Shown: piece by piece, positions 28,204 through 38,103 of the stretch | Numbering within the stretch: position 1 is the first letter of the stretch | Layout: the number at the start of each line of letters is the position of its first letter | Origin: Cylindrotheca closterium | Lineage: Eukaryota > Bacillariophyta > Bacillariophyceae > Bacillariales > Bacillariaceae | Length of the DNA stretch: 64,000 nt | Assembly: GCA_933822405.4 (NCBI GenBank) | Contig: CAKOGP040001781.1 | Span: forward strand, 366,076-430,075 | Direction of reading: 5' to 3' | Notes under the pieces: model-generated | What the model was told of the DNA's origin: nothing | Databases searched by the model: none | What the model saw: the letters and a program-made list of their open reading frames with translations, nothing else | Translations under genes and position numbers: made by a program

Positions 28204-29523
28204 TTAACAGTTCTTTTTCCCGCCTGATTGCCCAAATGGATTTTTCTGCATCGCTGCCACCATGATCGCCGACCAGAAAATCAGCAATAAGCACATGAGG
28301 ACCGCCAGCAACGTGCTCGATCGCTCCGAGGTCTTGTCCGAGACCCTGGACAAGGTCAATGAAGGGCGTTTGCGTTTTCTCCACCAAAGCGGAGTACTCC
28401 CACTACTGGTGGTAGCTTCCCCAGCGTATGACCGCGGCAATCGTTGACCACCACTGTTGAAATTGGAAGTGATCCGAGAGCGTCGACGCGCCATGGCGTT
28501 TCCAATCGCGGATCGCCTCATGAGCGTCAACCCCTGAGGTTTGTAACGCGGACAGCCATCGGTCCCGATGCATCGTGAAAAGAAATACGGAACCTTGGAA
28601 GGAGTATCGTGCACCATGTAGTTGCAGCCCCATCCAGTTTCTTCTCGTTTCAAGTCTGGATACAGGGGCGTGTCCACATTGTCCAGTTCGTCTAGAATCC
28701 ATGCCGACGTCAAGTTTCTGTGGCGGTCATACGCCATGCGCAATGTGGCAGTACCGAGCATGGGTTTGATTTCATGGGACATGTTGAAATACTGGCTCAG
28801 ATAGTTGCCTCGTGCTTCATTGTATTCCTTGCCCATGGAAACACTGGCATCTACACGGGCCATTGTAAGATTTTGCACAACAGAGGGAATATAATACCAG
28901 TCATCTAACATTGAGTCTAGAGTGGCTCTTGCCAATGGGTGTTGACGAGACAAGGCCATGACTGCTTGGAAGAATTGATTGTTCCCGCAAGTGGATGTGA
29001 TGAAGTCCGTGTCTGGATTTGGCTGTAGCGCTTTCAAGGCTTGAATGTCCACATCAAAATAGTAGCCGCCATATAGGTACAGTGCAGCCACTCGACAAAT
29101 ATCAGCCTTGAAGGATCCCAATGGTTCTAGTTGGAAGTATTTCAATAGACGAGGTTCCACCTTTGGAATGAGTTCCAAGCACATGGCATCGTCAATGAAC
29201 ATGACATCCATCTCCTCCACTGCCTTGTTCCATTCGTCCGCATATACTTGAATTGTATTCAACACGTTGTTGTATAGGTCAGTGGGATATTTGGTTTCCA
29301 GCATGTTGTTCTTGTAGGTGAAGATGAGACGATGTGGAATGAGACTAGCATTATCATCATTCTCATTGTGGTTGCGATTATTGTGGATGTTGTTCATAAC
29401 ATCATTGCGGCTGCGTAGTGTGCTGGATGGTGTGTCTGCGGCCTCTAAAGCAACTACCGACGACAGTTGTAGGCACAGGGTCCATACTGCTAGACCGAGT
29501 ATGACTTTCATTCTGTTCATCAT
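28204..29523 (-). CDS. DXD glycosyltransferase (Gly_transf_sug / OCH1-SUR1-like), copy 2
   Basis: 439 aa from the first ATG (29523); ATGs at 29520 and 29511 are also possible, the last aligning best with copy 1. The frame is open upstream to about 29718 but without ATG. Signal peptide in MKVILGLAVWTLCLQLSS; DXD motif FKADICRVAALYLYGGYYFDVDIQALKAL with D-V-D at 157-159; C-terminal TM segment (LLAVLMCLLLIFWSAIMVAAM). Against copy 1 it has an Asn-rich insert before the catalytic domain and a longer, basic Ser-rich segment before the C-terminal TM. Same inferred Golgi role. Confidence 0.85.
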   Translation of the reverse strand: MMNRMKVILGLAVWTLCLQLSSVVALEAADTPSSTLRSRNDVMNNIHNNRNHNENDDNASLIPHRLIFTYKNNMLETKYPTDLYNNVLNTIQVYADEWNKAVEEMDVMFIDDAMCLELIPKVEPRLLKYFQLEPLGSFKADICRVAALYLYGGYYFDVDIQALKALQPNPDTDFITSTCGNNQFFQAVMALSRQHPLARATLDSMLDDWYYIPSVVQNLTMARVDASVSMGKEYNEARGNYLSQYFNMSHEIKPMLGTATLRMAYDRHRNLTSAWILDELDNVDTPLYPDLKREETGWGCNYMVHDTPSKVPYFFSRCIGTDGCPRYKPQGLTLMRRSAIGNAMARRRSRITSNFNSGGQRLPRSYAGEATTSSGSTPLWWRKRKRPSLTLSRVSDKTSERSSTLLAVLMCLLLIFWSAIMVAAMQKNPFGQSGGKKNC

Positions 29524-30240
29524 GAATATAAGCCACGTTACTGCAACCAGAATTTGAAATTTGGAAAACGAACTATGGTGATGAAAAGGTGAAAGAAACC
29601 TTTGTGCTTTTAGAGAAGAGGTGGAAAAATTCTGCGGGTGGCGGGGCTGGAGAAAAATAAATACGTTCCGTTTGCGCGTGCATGGCCGCACAACGGAATG
29701 AAAATGACTGAACCGCAACCAATCGACAAAAACAAGGAGATGGCGATGGAGTTGGTATTACTGATTACATACCGGTACCAGGTAGAGCTCACACCAGAGC
29801 ACTCCTCGGAGTCGAAGTCGCTAGTGCCAAACAACTATACACTTGTGAATGATAGTTTGATGGGTAAAAGTACGTAGTACCTTCAGCTCTTCCTCCTCAA
29901 GCAGCAGCAGGGGAAGAAGAAGTAGAAATAAAGGTCACGGAGAGAGCCTTGAGATGTTTAAGTCGTAGCTAATATACTCTCTTGAGTGCAGCATTGTAGT
30001 TTTCCTGCTCCACCATCTTGTGGTGTACTAGTAAGGCATAGTAAGCCAGCACACGTACCGGTATGGTACATATGAGGTGCAAGGTGCAAGAGCTGGCTGG
30101 CCTGGTCTGGCGCTGGCCTGGCTGGCAGGCAGTGTAGCATATTCGACTAGGTGGACTCAAATGGTTCAACTAGCTCAGTTTTGAGCTCACCCTGGCGTCG
30201 TCTTGACGATGACGATGATTCAGCAGGCCAGTAAACGCCG
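29524..30240. other. divergent intergenic region between glycosyltransferase-like genes
   Basis: Shared 5' region of the minus-strand gene at 29523 and the plus-strand gene at 30241. Contains ACCGGTACCAGGTA at 29771-29784 and ACGTACCGGTATGGTACA near 30051-30070. GGC/CTGG-rich stretch near 30090-30135. No gene. Confidence 0.5.
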
Positions 30241-30415
30241 ATGACAGAGTTCCATCGGATGGACTTGCAGCAATCGAATCCGAAAACATACTTTCTAGTC
30301 TTCGTCGTTCCAATCGCTGTGCTATTCATCCATGCGCTGTTGCAATACTCGGATGGTATTTGGATCAGTGATCCGACCAGCATGAACATTGGTCGTCAAA
30401 TACTACAAAATAAGC

Positions 30416-30447
<32 letters not shown>

Positions 30448-31494
30448 AAGGCGCATTCAAACTACAACAAAGATGAACAAGAGCGAACCATCGTAGTTTA
30501 TACTGGTCCGACCAGTCTCGATCGAAGTACAGGAAAGAATGAACTCTACCTTCGCAATTTTGATTACTTTTTGGCCCACAAGGGTGTCGATTGTTCCAGT
30601 CAACATCATCGTCACCATCATCATCATGACACCATTATCACACTCAGTGAGGAAACCTACCATCATTATACCACACAAAACCAACAATTTCAACATCTCA
30701 TGAACGAATGCGGTCCAAAGGCCCTTCGAGTGGTCCAACGACAAGACACCTGTTATGATTTGGGGTCCATTCATTTGGTTTTGAATGATGCTGATAACTT
30801 CGATTTGACCCCATACGATTACTTTGTCTATTTGAATTGTGGAGTGGTGGGACCCTTGTGGTGGTCTAGTGACTTGCCTTGGACCACCTTTTTTACATCC
30901 CTGCTCAACGATCGCGTCAAAATGTCGGGCCTTTCGGCCAATTGTCGCCATCGGGATGGCTTTTCCGCGCACCTTCAAAGCATGGCCTTTGCGCTCGATC
31001 CAAGAGGATTGGAAATTGTTCGAAACTCGGGGGCCATTTACGATTGCATGAAAGGTAATGATGCAATGACCATGACAGACAAGATGGATTTGATTGGTCG
31101 GTACGAATTGGGCATGTCCAGGGCGATATTTGAGCAAGGATACAGCATTTCATCGTGGCTATGGTCCCTAGGGCGCAACAGCAACAGCGTCAGTCATGGA
31201 ACTGGACAAAGACAAGTACACGAGCCTGTGGTCATGCACGACCCGAATCATAAATGTCGTGATGTTTGGTATGTCGATCCATTTCTAAGGATTTCCAGTA
31301 ACTATCCAAGACGCTCTCCAAGTTGGAACATGACCTTTTTCAAGACATCTCGGTTCATTCCACCAGATATTCTGGAAGAAGTCGGATATGAACTGACCAA
31401 TAAGCCCATGAAAGATCTAGTGGGTGACTATTCCAAAGCTGTGGCATCCAGATTTTGGGCATTTCAAATGGTGCAATCGGTTTTCGTGGAGTGA
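30241..31494 (+). CDS. type II membrane protein, putative glycosyltransferase
   Basis: 417 aa. A TM helix at about 17-34 is followed by a stem with a poly-Gln run (about 59-69, encoded by a CAA tract) and a His run near 123-129. The lumenal domain contains YDYFVYLNCGVVGP, MSGLSANC, HLQSMAFALDPRGLEIV and GRYELGMSRAIFEQGYSISSWLW. This order resembles algal and bacterial rhamnan/capsule-type glycosyltransferase-like proteins, but I see no clear DXD and the assignment is tentative. Neighbours are two DXD glycosyltransferases and a TBL-like protein, so a role in Golgi surface glycan assembly is plausible. Confidence 0.65.
30414..30447 (+). repeat. (CAA)n microsatellite inside coding sequence
   Basis: About eleven CAA units encoding the poly-Gln stem of the putative glycosyltransferase; in-frame length changes would be tolerated. 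Confidence 0.85.
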
Positions 31495-32336
31495 AAGAGT
31501 CAGTGAGTGAGTGATAGAAGCCTGACCATAATAATGGATGCCGTCGAATGGTATTTGAAGTTTCCATTAGAATGGCTCGGCTATGATGTTGAGACTGTCT
31601 GCGCAAAAGTGATAGTCCTATGTGCATGCCATGAACAAACAATAAACTGGAGTACCATCCTTGTGCCAGTCCCAATCGATCACAACGCGCTGAAGCACTA
31701 CTTCGAAACCACGAAGGTCGCCACTAATCATGATCCTCTGCCGTATTGAATCAATCGTTGAAGGTAACAGGGGAAAACTCATGGCACTGTGCGCATATGA
31801 CGAGCTATAGCCAGAAAACAGTCTACGCCTACAAAATATCCTACAAATTGTCGGGAAGCAACAAATAATCATCACCATTCGAACGTGGTTACGACCCATG
31901 GCTTTTTTTCATCCAATCATATTTTTTTAGGGACGATGCAATTCATTCTTGCTTCTTTCAAGATCATCATTGGGACATAGATTCACTCATCATGGTAAAT
32001 AAGATCCTACTCGTGAGCGTGCTTTGCTATAGGTATACATCGGTGTGATGCTTGGTGTCATTTTTGGATTGTTACTGTAATGACTCTTGGCACAAACAGA
32101 AAAGAAAAGGGCAAAAGCCAAGCAGGCGATGGATCGACCTTAGAACATGGACAATCAATGGTACTGGTACAAAGAAACCACAGGAGAAGTCGACTAATGG
32201 TTTTGGAAAAAGGAAAGGAAGGAATCTGGCTGTTTCTCATCTTCGAATTGTAGTCCTAGAGTTGAAGCCAGTACCCAGAATTTTCCATTAGTGATGAACT
32301 ACAAGTATGCCCATCGGAGGTACCTCCGCCCCCCAA
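31495..32336. other. intergenic between converging genes
   Basis: Converging 3' ends of the glycosyltransferase-like and SET genes. Only short frames without recognisable content; one TACTGGTACAAAG unit near 32161. Nothing else seen. Confidence 0.45.
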
Positions 32337-33866
32337 TTACAAAAAGTTGAATTGCACTTGAAGATATCCGTCTCGTTGTCGTAGTACCGTTCTTGTATGA
32401 ACCATGCAGTTTCGTATCGATGTCAAATTCGACCCGAGGGACCCATACCGCGTCAAGTGCGCTCGTTTGATGGCTTCGGTCCAAAATTTGGCATTGTTAT
32501 TATTGTTCTTGCTACTAGAGGCAAGCTCGTAACATAGATGTAGCACGGAAAGATGTTCGGTGCTGGTATTGTTGCTCGAACAGTAGGCAAAGTGTAACTG
32601 GGTTGCCGACTGCAAGACCAAATCTTGCACATTCTGCTGTTGTTGTGGTTGCTTTCTGTTGGCAGCCGTCGTCAACATAGTATTGAAGTAATTGATGTGC
32701 AGATTGGTGTATCCCACTCGTACATGACGTTTGACTTCGTTGGACAAACTTTTGGAACTAAATATGGTCTCTTCCAAATGAATGGCAGCTGCGCACAATT
32801 GTCGTTTGGAAGTCTCGTCACTGATTTGAGACATGTCGAGCATGCCCTCGTTCCACTTGTTTGCCTCCTCTAGCGCTTGTTTCAGATTCGTTGGCAATAG
32901 ATCCTTCCGCAATTCCTTGGCTTCAATCATGCACCGTTCGCATTTGCACAAGAAGCCATGCCTCTTTTTCAGCGCCCTTCGTCGATCGGCCATGACTTGT
33001 GTGGGAGGAATGTAACTCCACATTATTTCCTTGCCAGCTGGAATGGTTTGACAAGCATGAGCTACCATACAACTATTCGAAAAGGTTCGGACTGCATTGG
33101 GAGTGCACGAATGATTGATCATGGCCGCCAATGGAAAGACTCCCAATATGTTTGGCGGCGTGTATGAAAGGTTCGACGACCATTGGGCTTGTATCCTGTC
33201 GTACATGATAAAGTCTGGACCAAATGCTATAGACAAAAGAGAGAGACAAAACACAAACAACAATATTCTTTCAGAAAAACATTTCGTGAAAAAGAACCTG
33301 CACTTGCTCTTGTTGTCCGATGACATACCATTCTTCAAGAGTATAGTCTTCATATCTTTCCTGCTGAGATCTTTCAATTCTTCTGCCGACCAATGGTCGG
33401 TGTCATCTTTTCCATTCAACATTTGTATCGTCACTTTTTTTTTAGTGTCTTTGGTCGATCCCATGAGACACAAAAAACTGTTGATGCAAGCATTCACTTT
33501 GGTGTCGCCATCCTGTTTCGAGTTGATATCTTTCATCATTTTATCTATCAACTCTTCCATTGCAAGGTCCTCCAAGGCCACGTTGGTACCCGATTTAAAT
33601 TTCGATTCCATAGCATGACAGTCCATTCCAACGGTTGGAGGAGTGATAAATATACACTCTCCTGCCGCTATATCATTGGTTGCCACCATGCCTCGGCCAT
33701 GGACAATATTGGTGCCATGATGATCCGAAGGCGTCGTTGACTCAGTTCCAGATTGTATAGCAATGCTTGGGTGAACAAAGAATTCAGCAGTTTCTTCTCC
33801 TGCGTTTGTTTTCTTATTTGCACCAAAGTAAAGGTTGGAGAGATCTTTGGGGTCAATAATCGTCAT
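32337..33866 (-). CDS. SET-domain protein (SMYD-like)
   Basis: Two exons inferred: 33866-33329 and 33226-32337, with a 102-nt GT-AG intron in phase 1, giving 475 aa; the intron is stop-free and a multiple of three, so an unspliced form of 509 aa is also open. The spliced junction reads LLKNAFGPDF. SET landmarks: GMVATNDIAAGE at the start, FPLAAMINHSCTPNA (the NHSC motif of the cofactor pocket), GKEIMWSYIPP and a post-SET Cys cluster (CKCERC). The C-terminal part is helical and TPR-like, as in SMYD proteins. It would methylate lysines in histones or other proteins. It is transcribed divergently from the LRR gene at 34154. Confidence 0.8.
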   Translation of the reverse strand: MTIIDPKDLSNLYFGANKKTNAGEETAEFFVHPSIAIQSGTESTTPSDHHGTNIVHGRGMVATNDIAAGECIFITPPTVGMDCHAMESKFKSGTNVALEDLAMEELIDKMMKDINSKQDGDTKVNACINSFLCLMGSTKDTKKKVTIQMLNGKDDTDHWSAEELKDLSRKDMKTILLKNGMSSDNKSKCRFFFTKCFSERILLFVFCLSLLSIAFGPDFIMYDRIQAQWSSNLSYTPPNILGVFPLAAMINHSCTPNAVRTFSNSCMVAHACQTIPAGKEIMWSYIPPTQVMADRRRALKKRHGFLCKCERCMIEAKELRKDLLPTNLKQALEEANKWNEGMLDMSQISDETSKRQLCAAAIHLEETIFSSKSLSNEVKRHVRVGYTNLHINYFNTMLTTAANRKQPQQQQNVQDLVLQSATQLHFAYCSSNNTSTEHLSVLHLCYELASSSKNNNNNAKFWTEAIKRAHLTRYGSLGSNLTSIRNCMVHTRTVLRQRDGYLQVQFNFL

Positions 33867-33885
33867 GTTACACTGAGGATGCCGC

Positions 33886-33912
33886 GGTACCTGGTACCTG
33901 GTACCTGGTACC
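33886..33912. repeat. tandem (GGTACCT)n, four units
   Basis: Four contiguous 7-bp units, the last ending in C, 20 bp upstream of the SET gene start and inside the shared region with the divergent LRR gene. Most regular example of the GGTACC motif in the window. Confidence 0.85.
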
Positions 33913-33953
33913 CTATCGTGTGTCTATGTATGCGTTTTATATTGCGTTTATAT

Positions 33954-34150
33954 TTGATCGGCAAGACGGGAGACGTATGGGCGTTTCTAGCTCTTCCTTA
34001 GTCTCAATTTCCGTCGTGTCGATTACGGCGCGTCGCTTCAGTGAAGTACACGGTTGGCGGACGGAGCGAAGAGTGTCGACGAAGAGGACGGAAGATTTGG
34101 AGAAGACATTGTTCGCAATGGGAGCTTGTGGGATGATGGAGACGATAGAA
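33954..34150 (+). repeat. 197-bp segment identical to 59263-59459
   Basis: Every base matches by eye between the two places, 25 kb apart. Here it forms the leader immediately before LRR copy 1 and ends 3 bp before its ATG. The other two LRR paralogues lack it. It is open in all of one frame at both sites, which may be incidental. Confidence 0.9.
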
Positions 34151-34153
34151 TCC

Positions 34154-35629
34154 ATGGACTCTGATTCCGATTTAGATCAAGACGAGAATGATTTGGAAAT
34201 TTCGATTGTTCCTGAATCTTATTGTGATGCACGAATTCTACAAGGGAATGCCCACACCGATATTCCGAGTAACTTTGTGATCATTAGTATTTCTGGAAGG
34301 ATAGGAGACAATGATGGAAAAGTTGAAGACCTTCTGAGACTTTTGAGGGATGATTCCCGAAAGTGGAAAGAAATGACTATCGAAGGTGGTAATAATTTTG
34401 GCGAAACAATGTCTCGAGCGTTCCTCTCTGTACTCAGTTTGGCAATGATCAAAGTCGAAAAGTTGTGCCTGAAGACTTGGTACTCGCAAGAGGCATTCTA
34501 TGAGTGTTTGATGTCTGGACTCGCGTCACCATTTTGTGTTCGTAATCTTGAGCTGTCTGCTAAGGAATCACACCGTCTAAAGATGAGAGCTATGTGCTGG
34601 CATCATCTCGCTGAAGGCCTCGCTCAAACCACTGCACTCCAGAGCTTTAGCTTTCACTCAGAGCGAATCCTCTTTAGGAACCGTTTTACGACCTATGATG
34701 ATATAAGTGAAGTGCTTGTGGATGGTATTGCGAGGAATACTACTATTCGACATCTTAAACTCCAATCTGGCAATCTTACGGACGACAACATCTTCCCGCG
34801 CCTCATGAAGTCGCTTCAGCGGTACCCAAAAAAGCTGGAATCATTGATGCTGTCGAGTCGAAAGATTACAACGGACCATCTCAAGGACTTGGCCGGCTAT
34901 CTTGGCCACGAAAAGTGCTCCTTGAAGAGGTTTGAGATCTGTAGTTCACGATTGTCTGAGTTTCCACTAGAATTTTGCAATATTCAAAATGAATCAGTGG
35001 AAACCCTCGACCTGTGCAGTTTACGCGGCTGGGATGACTTTGTCTCTGTGGTCTGCCCTAAACTTTCACGCCTCTCTACCTTGATACTTGATGGTTCCAA
35101 TGTCATGGATCTGTCGCCGTTGGATACCCTCTTGTGCGATGAGACAGCACTACCAAGCCTCGCACATTTGCAACTTGGACATACTATGTTGATGGAAGAG
35201 GCTCTGTCTAGTTTTGCTCCCAAGCTTCCGCGAATGAGACACTTGCGCACCATTGAATTCTCTATATTTCAAACGGGGCGCATACTGATACCTTTCTTGA
35301 CGCTGGCTTTGAAAAGCAAGACCCTCGAAATGATCTCCTGTCGTATCGATGACCATGCATTGGAAGCGGATTTACTCCGGGTTCTAAACTTGAACAAAGC
35401 TGGACGCCGTGGGATAGAGATAATGTCAAGTGGCAGTCGACCACTTGACGTCAAGCTTTGGCCATTGATTTTGAAACGCTGCCTCACCGTCAAGTACGTC
35501 CTCAAGAATCTTCGAGGACAGGGTGCTGAAGCAGAGCTGCATGACAAGATTGCAACAGATAATCTATTCTTGATCCTTCGAGATCATGCTTACATTTTCG
35601 ATGCAATACGACAACAAGTATCAGTTTGA
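34154..35629 (+). CDS. LRR-RI-like protein, copy 1
   Basis: 491 aa from the ATG that aligns with the starts of the two paralogues (MDSDSDLDQ). Acidic head, then a domain with ISGRIGDN..KVE.LLRLL.DDSRKW.EMTIEG shared by the family. About nine irregular leucine-rich units of the ribonuclease-inhibitor type follow (for example NTTIRHLKLQSGNLTDDNIFPRLM). The C-terminus is conserved, ending NLFLILRDHAYIFDAI. No membrane segment or signal peptide, so probably cytosolic or nuclear; likely protein-binding. The reading frame is open upstream through the 197-bp repeat, and ATGs at 33926, 33977 and 34118 could add an N-terminal extension. Confidence 0.8.
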   Translation: MDSDSDLDQDENDLEISIVPESYCDARILQGNAHTDIPSNFVIISISGRIGDNDGKVEDLLRLLRDDSRKWKEMTIEGGNNFGETMSRAFLSVLSLAMIKVEKLCLKTWYSQEAFYECLMSGLASPFCVRNLELSAKESHRLKMRAMCWHHLAEGLAQTTALQSFSFHSERILFRNRFTTYDDISEVLVDGIARNTTIRHLKLQSGNLTDDNIFPRLMKSLQRYPKKLESLMLSSRKITTDHLKDLAGYLGHEKCSLKRFEICSSRLSEFPLEFCNIQNESVETLDLCSLRGWDDFVSVVCPKLSRLSTLILDGSNVMDLSPLDTLLCDETALPSLAHLQLGHTMLMEEALSSFAPKLPRMRHLRTIEFSIFQTGRILIPFLTLALKSKTLEMISCRIDDHALEADLLRVLNLNKAGRRGIEIMSSGSRPLDVKLWPLILKRCLTVKYVLKNLRGQGAEAELHDKIATDNLFLILRDHAYIFDAIRQQVSV

Positions 35630-35996
35630 CGAAATCCACATCGCCAGAACCACAAACGATTCAGATGAGGTACTACCGTATATCGTATATTGAATGAATG
35701 TTCTGATGACCTGTCCGAGTGATTTGTCTGAACAAATCTGAACTATATGCCGGATCGTTGCCAACTCACACCAGTGCGGGTTTAGTTCAATATATAGAGA
35801 AGCAAGACGACAATAATTTGGATATCGCGCTTCTGACAGAGTCTCATTGCGAGGAATACTTTCTAGATTTGTTACTATGTTATTTATTAAACCTAGTCGA
35901 AATGCTCCGTATCCGCTGACATTCTCATCAGAGTCAACAGTCGAAACTAGAGGACGCCATATCCAGATCACAACTTGTCAGTGTCAAGTAAATTAC
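35630..35996. other. intergenic with possible LRR-family relic
   Basis: Between LRR copy 1 and the BspA-like gene. The only content seen is the weak relic at about 35805-35870. Confidence 0.4.
35805..35870 (+). pseudogene. possible N-terminal relic of an LRR-RI-like gene
   Basis: A short frame reads DDNNLDIALLTESHCEEYF, similar in spacing to DENDLEISIVPESYCDARIL and GDDLNITIAPKSYCKARLL of copies 1 and 3. No further similarity is visible. Weak evidence. Confidence 0.35.
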
Positions 35997-37693
35997 TCAC
36001 TCCTCCTCCTCAATATGGTCCGACACGGATGAGTCAAAGCTAAATTCCGAGTCTGGTACACTCTCGTTTTCATACTCAGAATCAAAGTCGCCGCCATTTC
36101 CCATATTGTCATCTGTGGAAGTTTCGGTACTATGATACCACACTGGAAACAGCCACAAGGCAGTAAATGCTCTAGGCTCGTCCTCTCCCCAAAGGAACGG
36201 AATTGCATTTTGCATGACAACGTCAGAACCTCGACTCTGATTTCGACAGTTTGCGCGATGGATTGGATCGTCGTTGTCATCGTCATCGCTGGCCATTATT
36301 GCCACTTTCCACAGAGCCAACTCCAAAAGAAAAGTCATTTCATGTCGCACCCATTTTCCAACATACCGAAAGAAGGCACGGATGGATTTTCGTCTGGCAT
36401 CAATGTCATCCTCACCTTGGATCGATTCCAAAAAGCCAAGTAGTTGAGTGTGCTGATTCCCAGCAAGTCCCCATCCTTCCATCTTTATAATGATAGTTCT
36501 CTCGAGCATCATCTTCAAGAGAGGAACGGACTTGCTCGAGGTATGATCGAACAAGTAGTTCATCATGGTCTTCCCATGGATATCTCGGTGCTCCGAAAGC
36601 TCCGCAGGATATCTGTCAAGAAGGCATTCCAAGACTGTCGCATTTAGATTTGGTGAGGTGGCGAGGATATGGAAGGGTGTCATTCCATAGGAATCTTCCA
36701 TGACATGCTCATTCTTCAAAGAATTTGCCAAAACTTGAAACCCAAGGTCAGATCGGAACATGGAAGAGTAGTAGCACGCCGTGTGGACCGGAAGTCTTGC
36801 AAACCGGCCTGGAATATGCGAAATATCATCAGTCATCTCATTGCATAGTAGCAACTCACAGCCCTCAAAATAATTGTGGCTTATATCACGACCAAACCCT
36901 ATGTTGCAAAATGAAATGTTGACCAAAGCTTTGCAGTGGGCAAAACAATTGTCGCCAAGTCTTCCACCAAGGTTGGGACAAGTTTCGACCCCGAGCAGAC
37001 CAAAGCATCCAAAGAAGGCTCTATTGCCAAGGGATTCTAAAGTGGGCGGTAAGGCAACAACACTCAATGCCGTACAAGACTCAAAAGCAGAGGCATCAAT
37101 CTGGCGCAAGCGTCCTGGAACAGCAAACTCAACCTCTGTTAGAGCAGAGCACATGAAAAAGGCCTCATCGCCAATGCGAATGACGCTGGATGGTATCGAT
37201 ACTCTAGAAAGCGATTCACATTCACGAAAGGCTCCGGCAAAAATGGCATTGAGTCCTTGCGGAAAGACGATATTGGTGAGACTCGTACAGCGATAGAATG
37301 CCGCGGCCCCAATCTGAGTCAAGCCTGGACCAAGGCGGACATTCACTAGGCGAAAGCAGGAACCAAAGGCAAGCCATGAAATGAACTCCAATCCCCTTGT
37401 GTCGATGCTGCGAAGGTAATGGAAACCTTCAAAGGCTCCCTCTGGTAAACGGCGGATGGTATTGGCCACGGACAAATGAGTAATGTCCCNNNNNNNNNNC
37501 CAAAGGCAAGCCATGAAATGAACTCCAATCCCCTTGTGTCGATGCTGCGAAGGTAATGGAAACCTTCAAAGGCTCCCTCTGGTAAACGGCGGATGGTATT
37601 GGCCACGGACAAATGAGTAATGTCCCCTGGTATTTCTTCCTCTGGTTGTCCGCTATAGACAAACCGCACGTCGGCATGTTCCAAATGGGCCAT
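35997..37693 (-). CDS. BspA-type (LRR_5) leucine-rich repeat protein, interrupted by assembly artefact
   Basis: The ATG at 37693 opens with MAHLEHADVRFVYSG. A run of 10 N (37490-37499) is flanked by two identical 127-bp copies of the same coding sequence. Removing one copy plus the N run (137 bp) leaves 1560 bp, exactly 520 codons, so the true product is probably 519 aa. It has about seven LRR_5/BspA units (LTQIGAAAFYRCTSL, IFAGAFRECESL, RIGDEAFFMCSAL, LGNRAFFGCFGL). A helical, ankyrin-like part follows (YGMTPFHILATSPN, HGKTMMNYLFDH), and the tail is acidic. Family members are multicopy in diatoms and of unknown role. The gene is intact in biology, broken only in this assembly. Confidence 0.8.
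37363..37626. other. assembly gap with false 127-bp duplication
   Basis: 37363-37489 and 37500-37626 are identical by eye and separated by exactly ten N at 37490-37499. This is the usual footprint of two overlapping contigs joined without merging. Confidence 0.9.
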
Positions 37694-38103
37694 TGTTGTA
37701 GCTTGTGCTTGCTTGCTTGCTTGCTTCCTTTTGTATCGGATGAAGTAGTCAGAATACTGTATGTTGTGCTTTCTTCTGGATTAATATATTAAAATTGTCA
37801 CTTGGATTATTTTCAAGCGAAATGAAACGAAAGTACTTGATGATTGAACTCGACTAGATCGACTAACAACGCGCCATATTGAATATTTTTTATTGTTTTA
37901 TTTTGAATTTATTGCACTCCTCTTGCCTCTTGCCTCTTGCCTCTTGCCTCTTGCCATACGTGTACTGGTATAGGATTATTAAAATACCGTATACTTTTTT
38001 TGAAAACTGCATCGCAGGCAAAGTCCTACCATATACTGTATAATACACTATATCAAGAATAAACGAAGCAATAACAAGAAGAACAAACGAGACGTTCCTC
38101 TTC
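37694..38103. other. divergent intergenic region with tandem repeats
   Basis: Shared 5' region of the BspA-like gene and LRR copy 2. Contains GCTT repeats near 37709-37727 and a TCTTGCC tandem array (about five units) at 37919-37955, followed by ACTGGTATAGG. No gene. Confidence 0.6.
37919..37955. repeat. 7-bp tandem repeat (TCTTGCC)n
   Basis: About five head-to-tail units, 150 bp before LRR copy 2. Confidence 0.85.

Noticed and set aside
29524..29718. Upstream extension of glycosyltransferase copy 2
   Set aside because: No ATG; a signal peptide begins at 29523/29511, matching copy 1.
33920..34153. N-terminal extension of LRR copy 1 through the 197-bp repeat
   Set aside because: The frame is open, but its first codon is GTG, the paralogues start at the equivalent of 34154, and the extension coincides with a repeat found in non-coding sequence at 59263.
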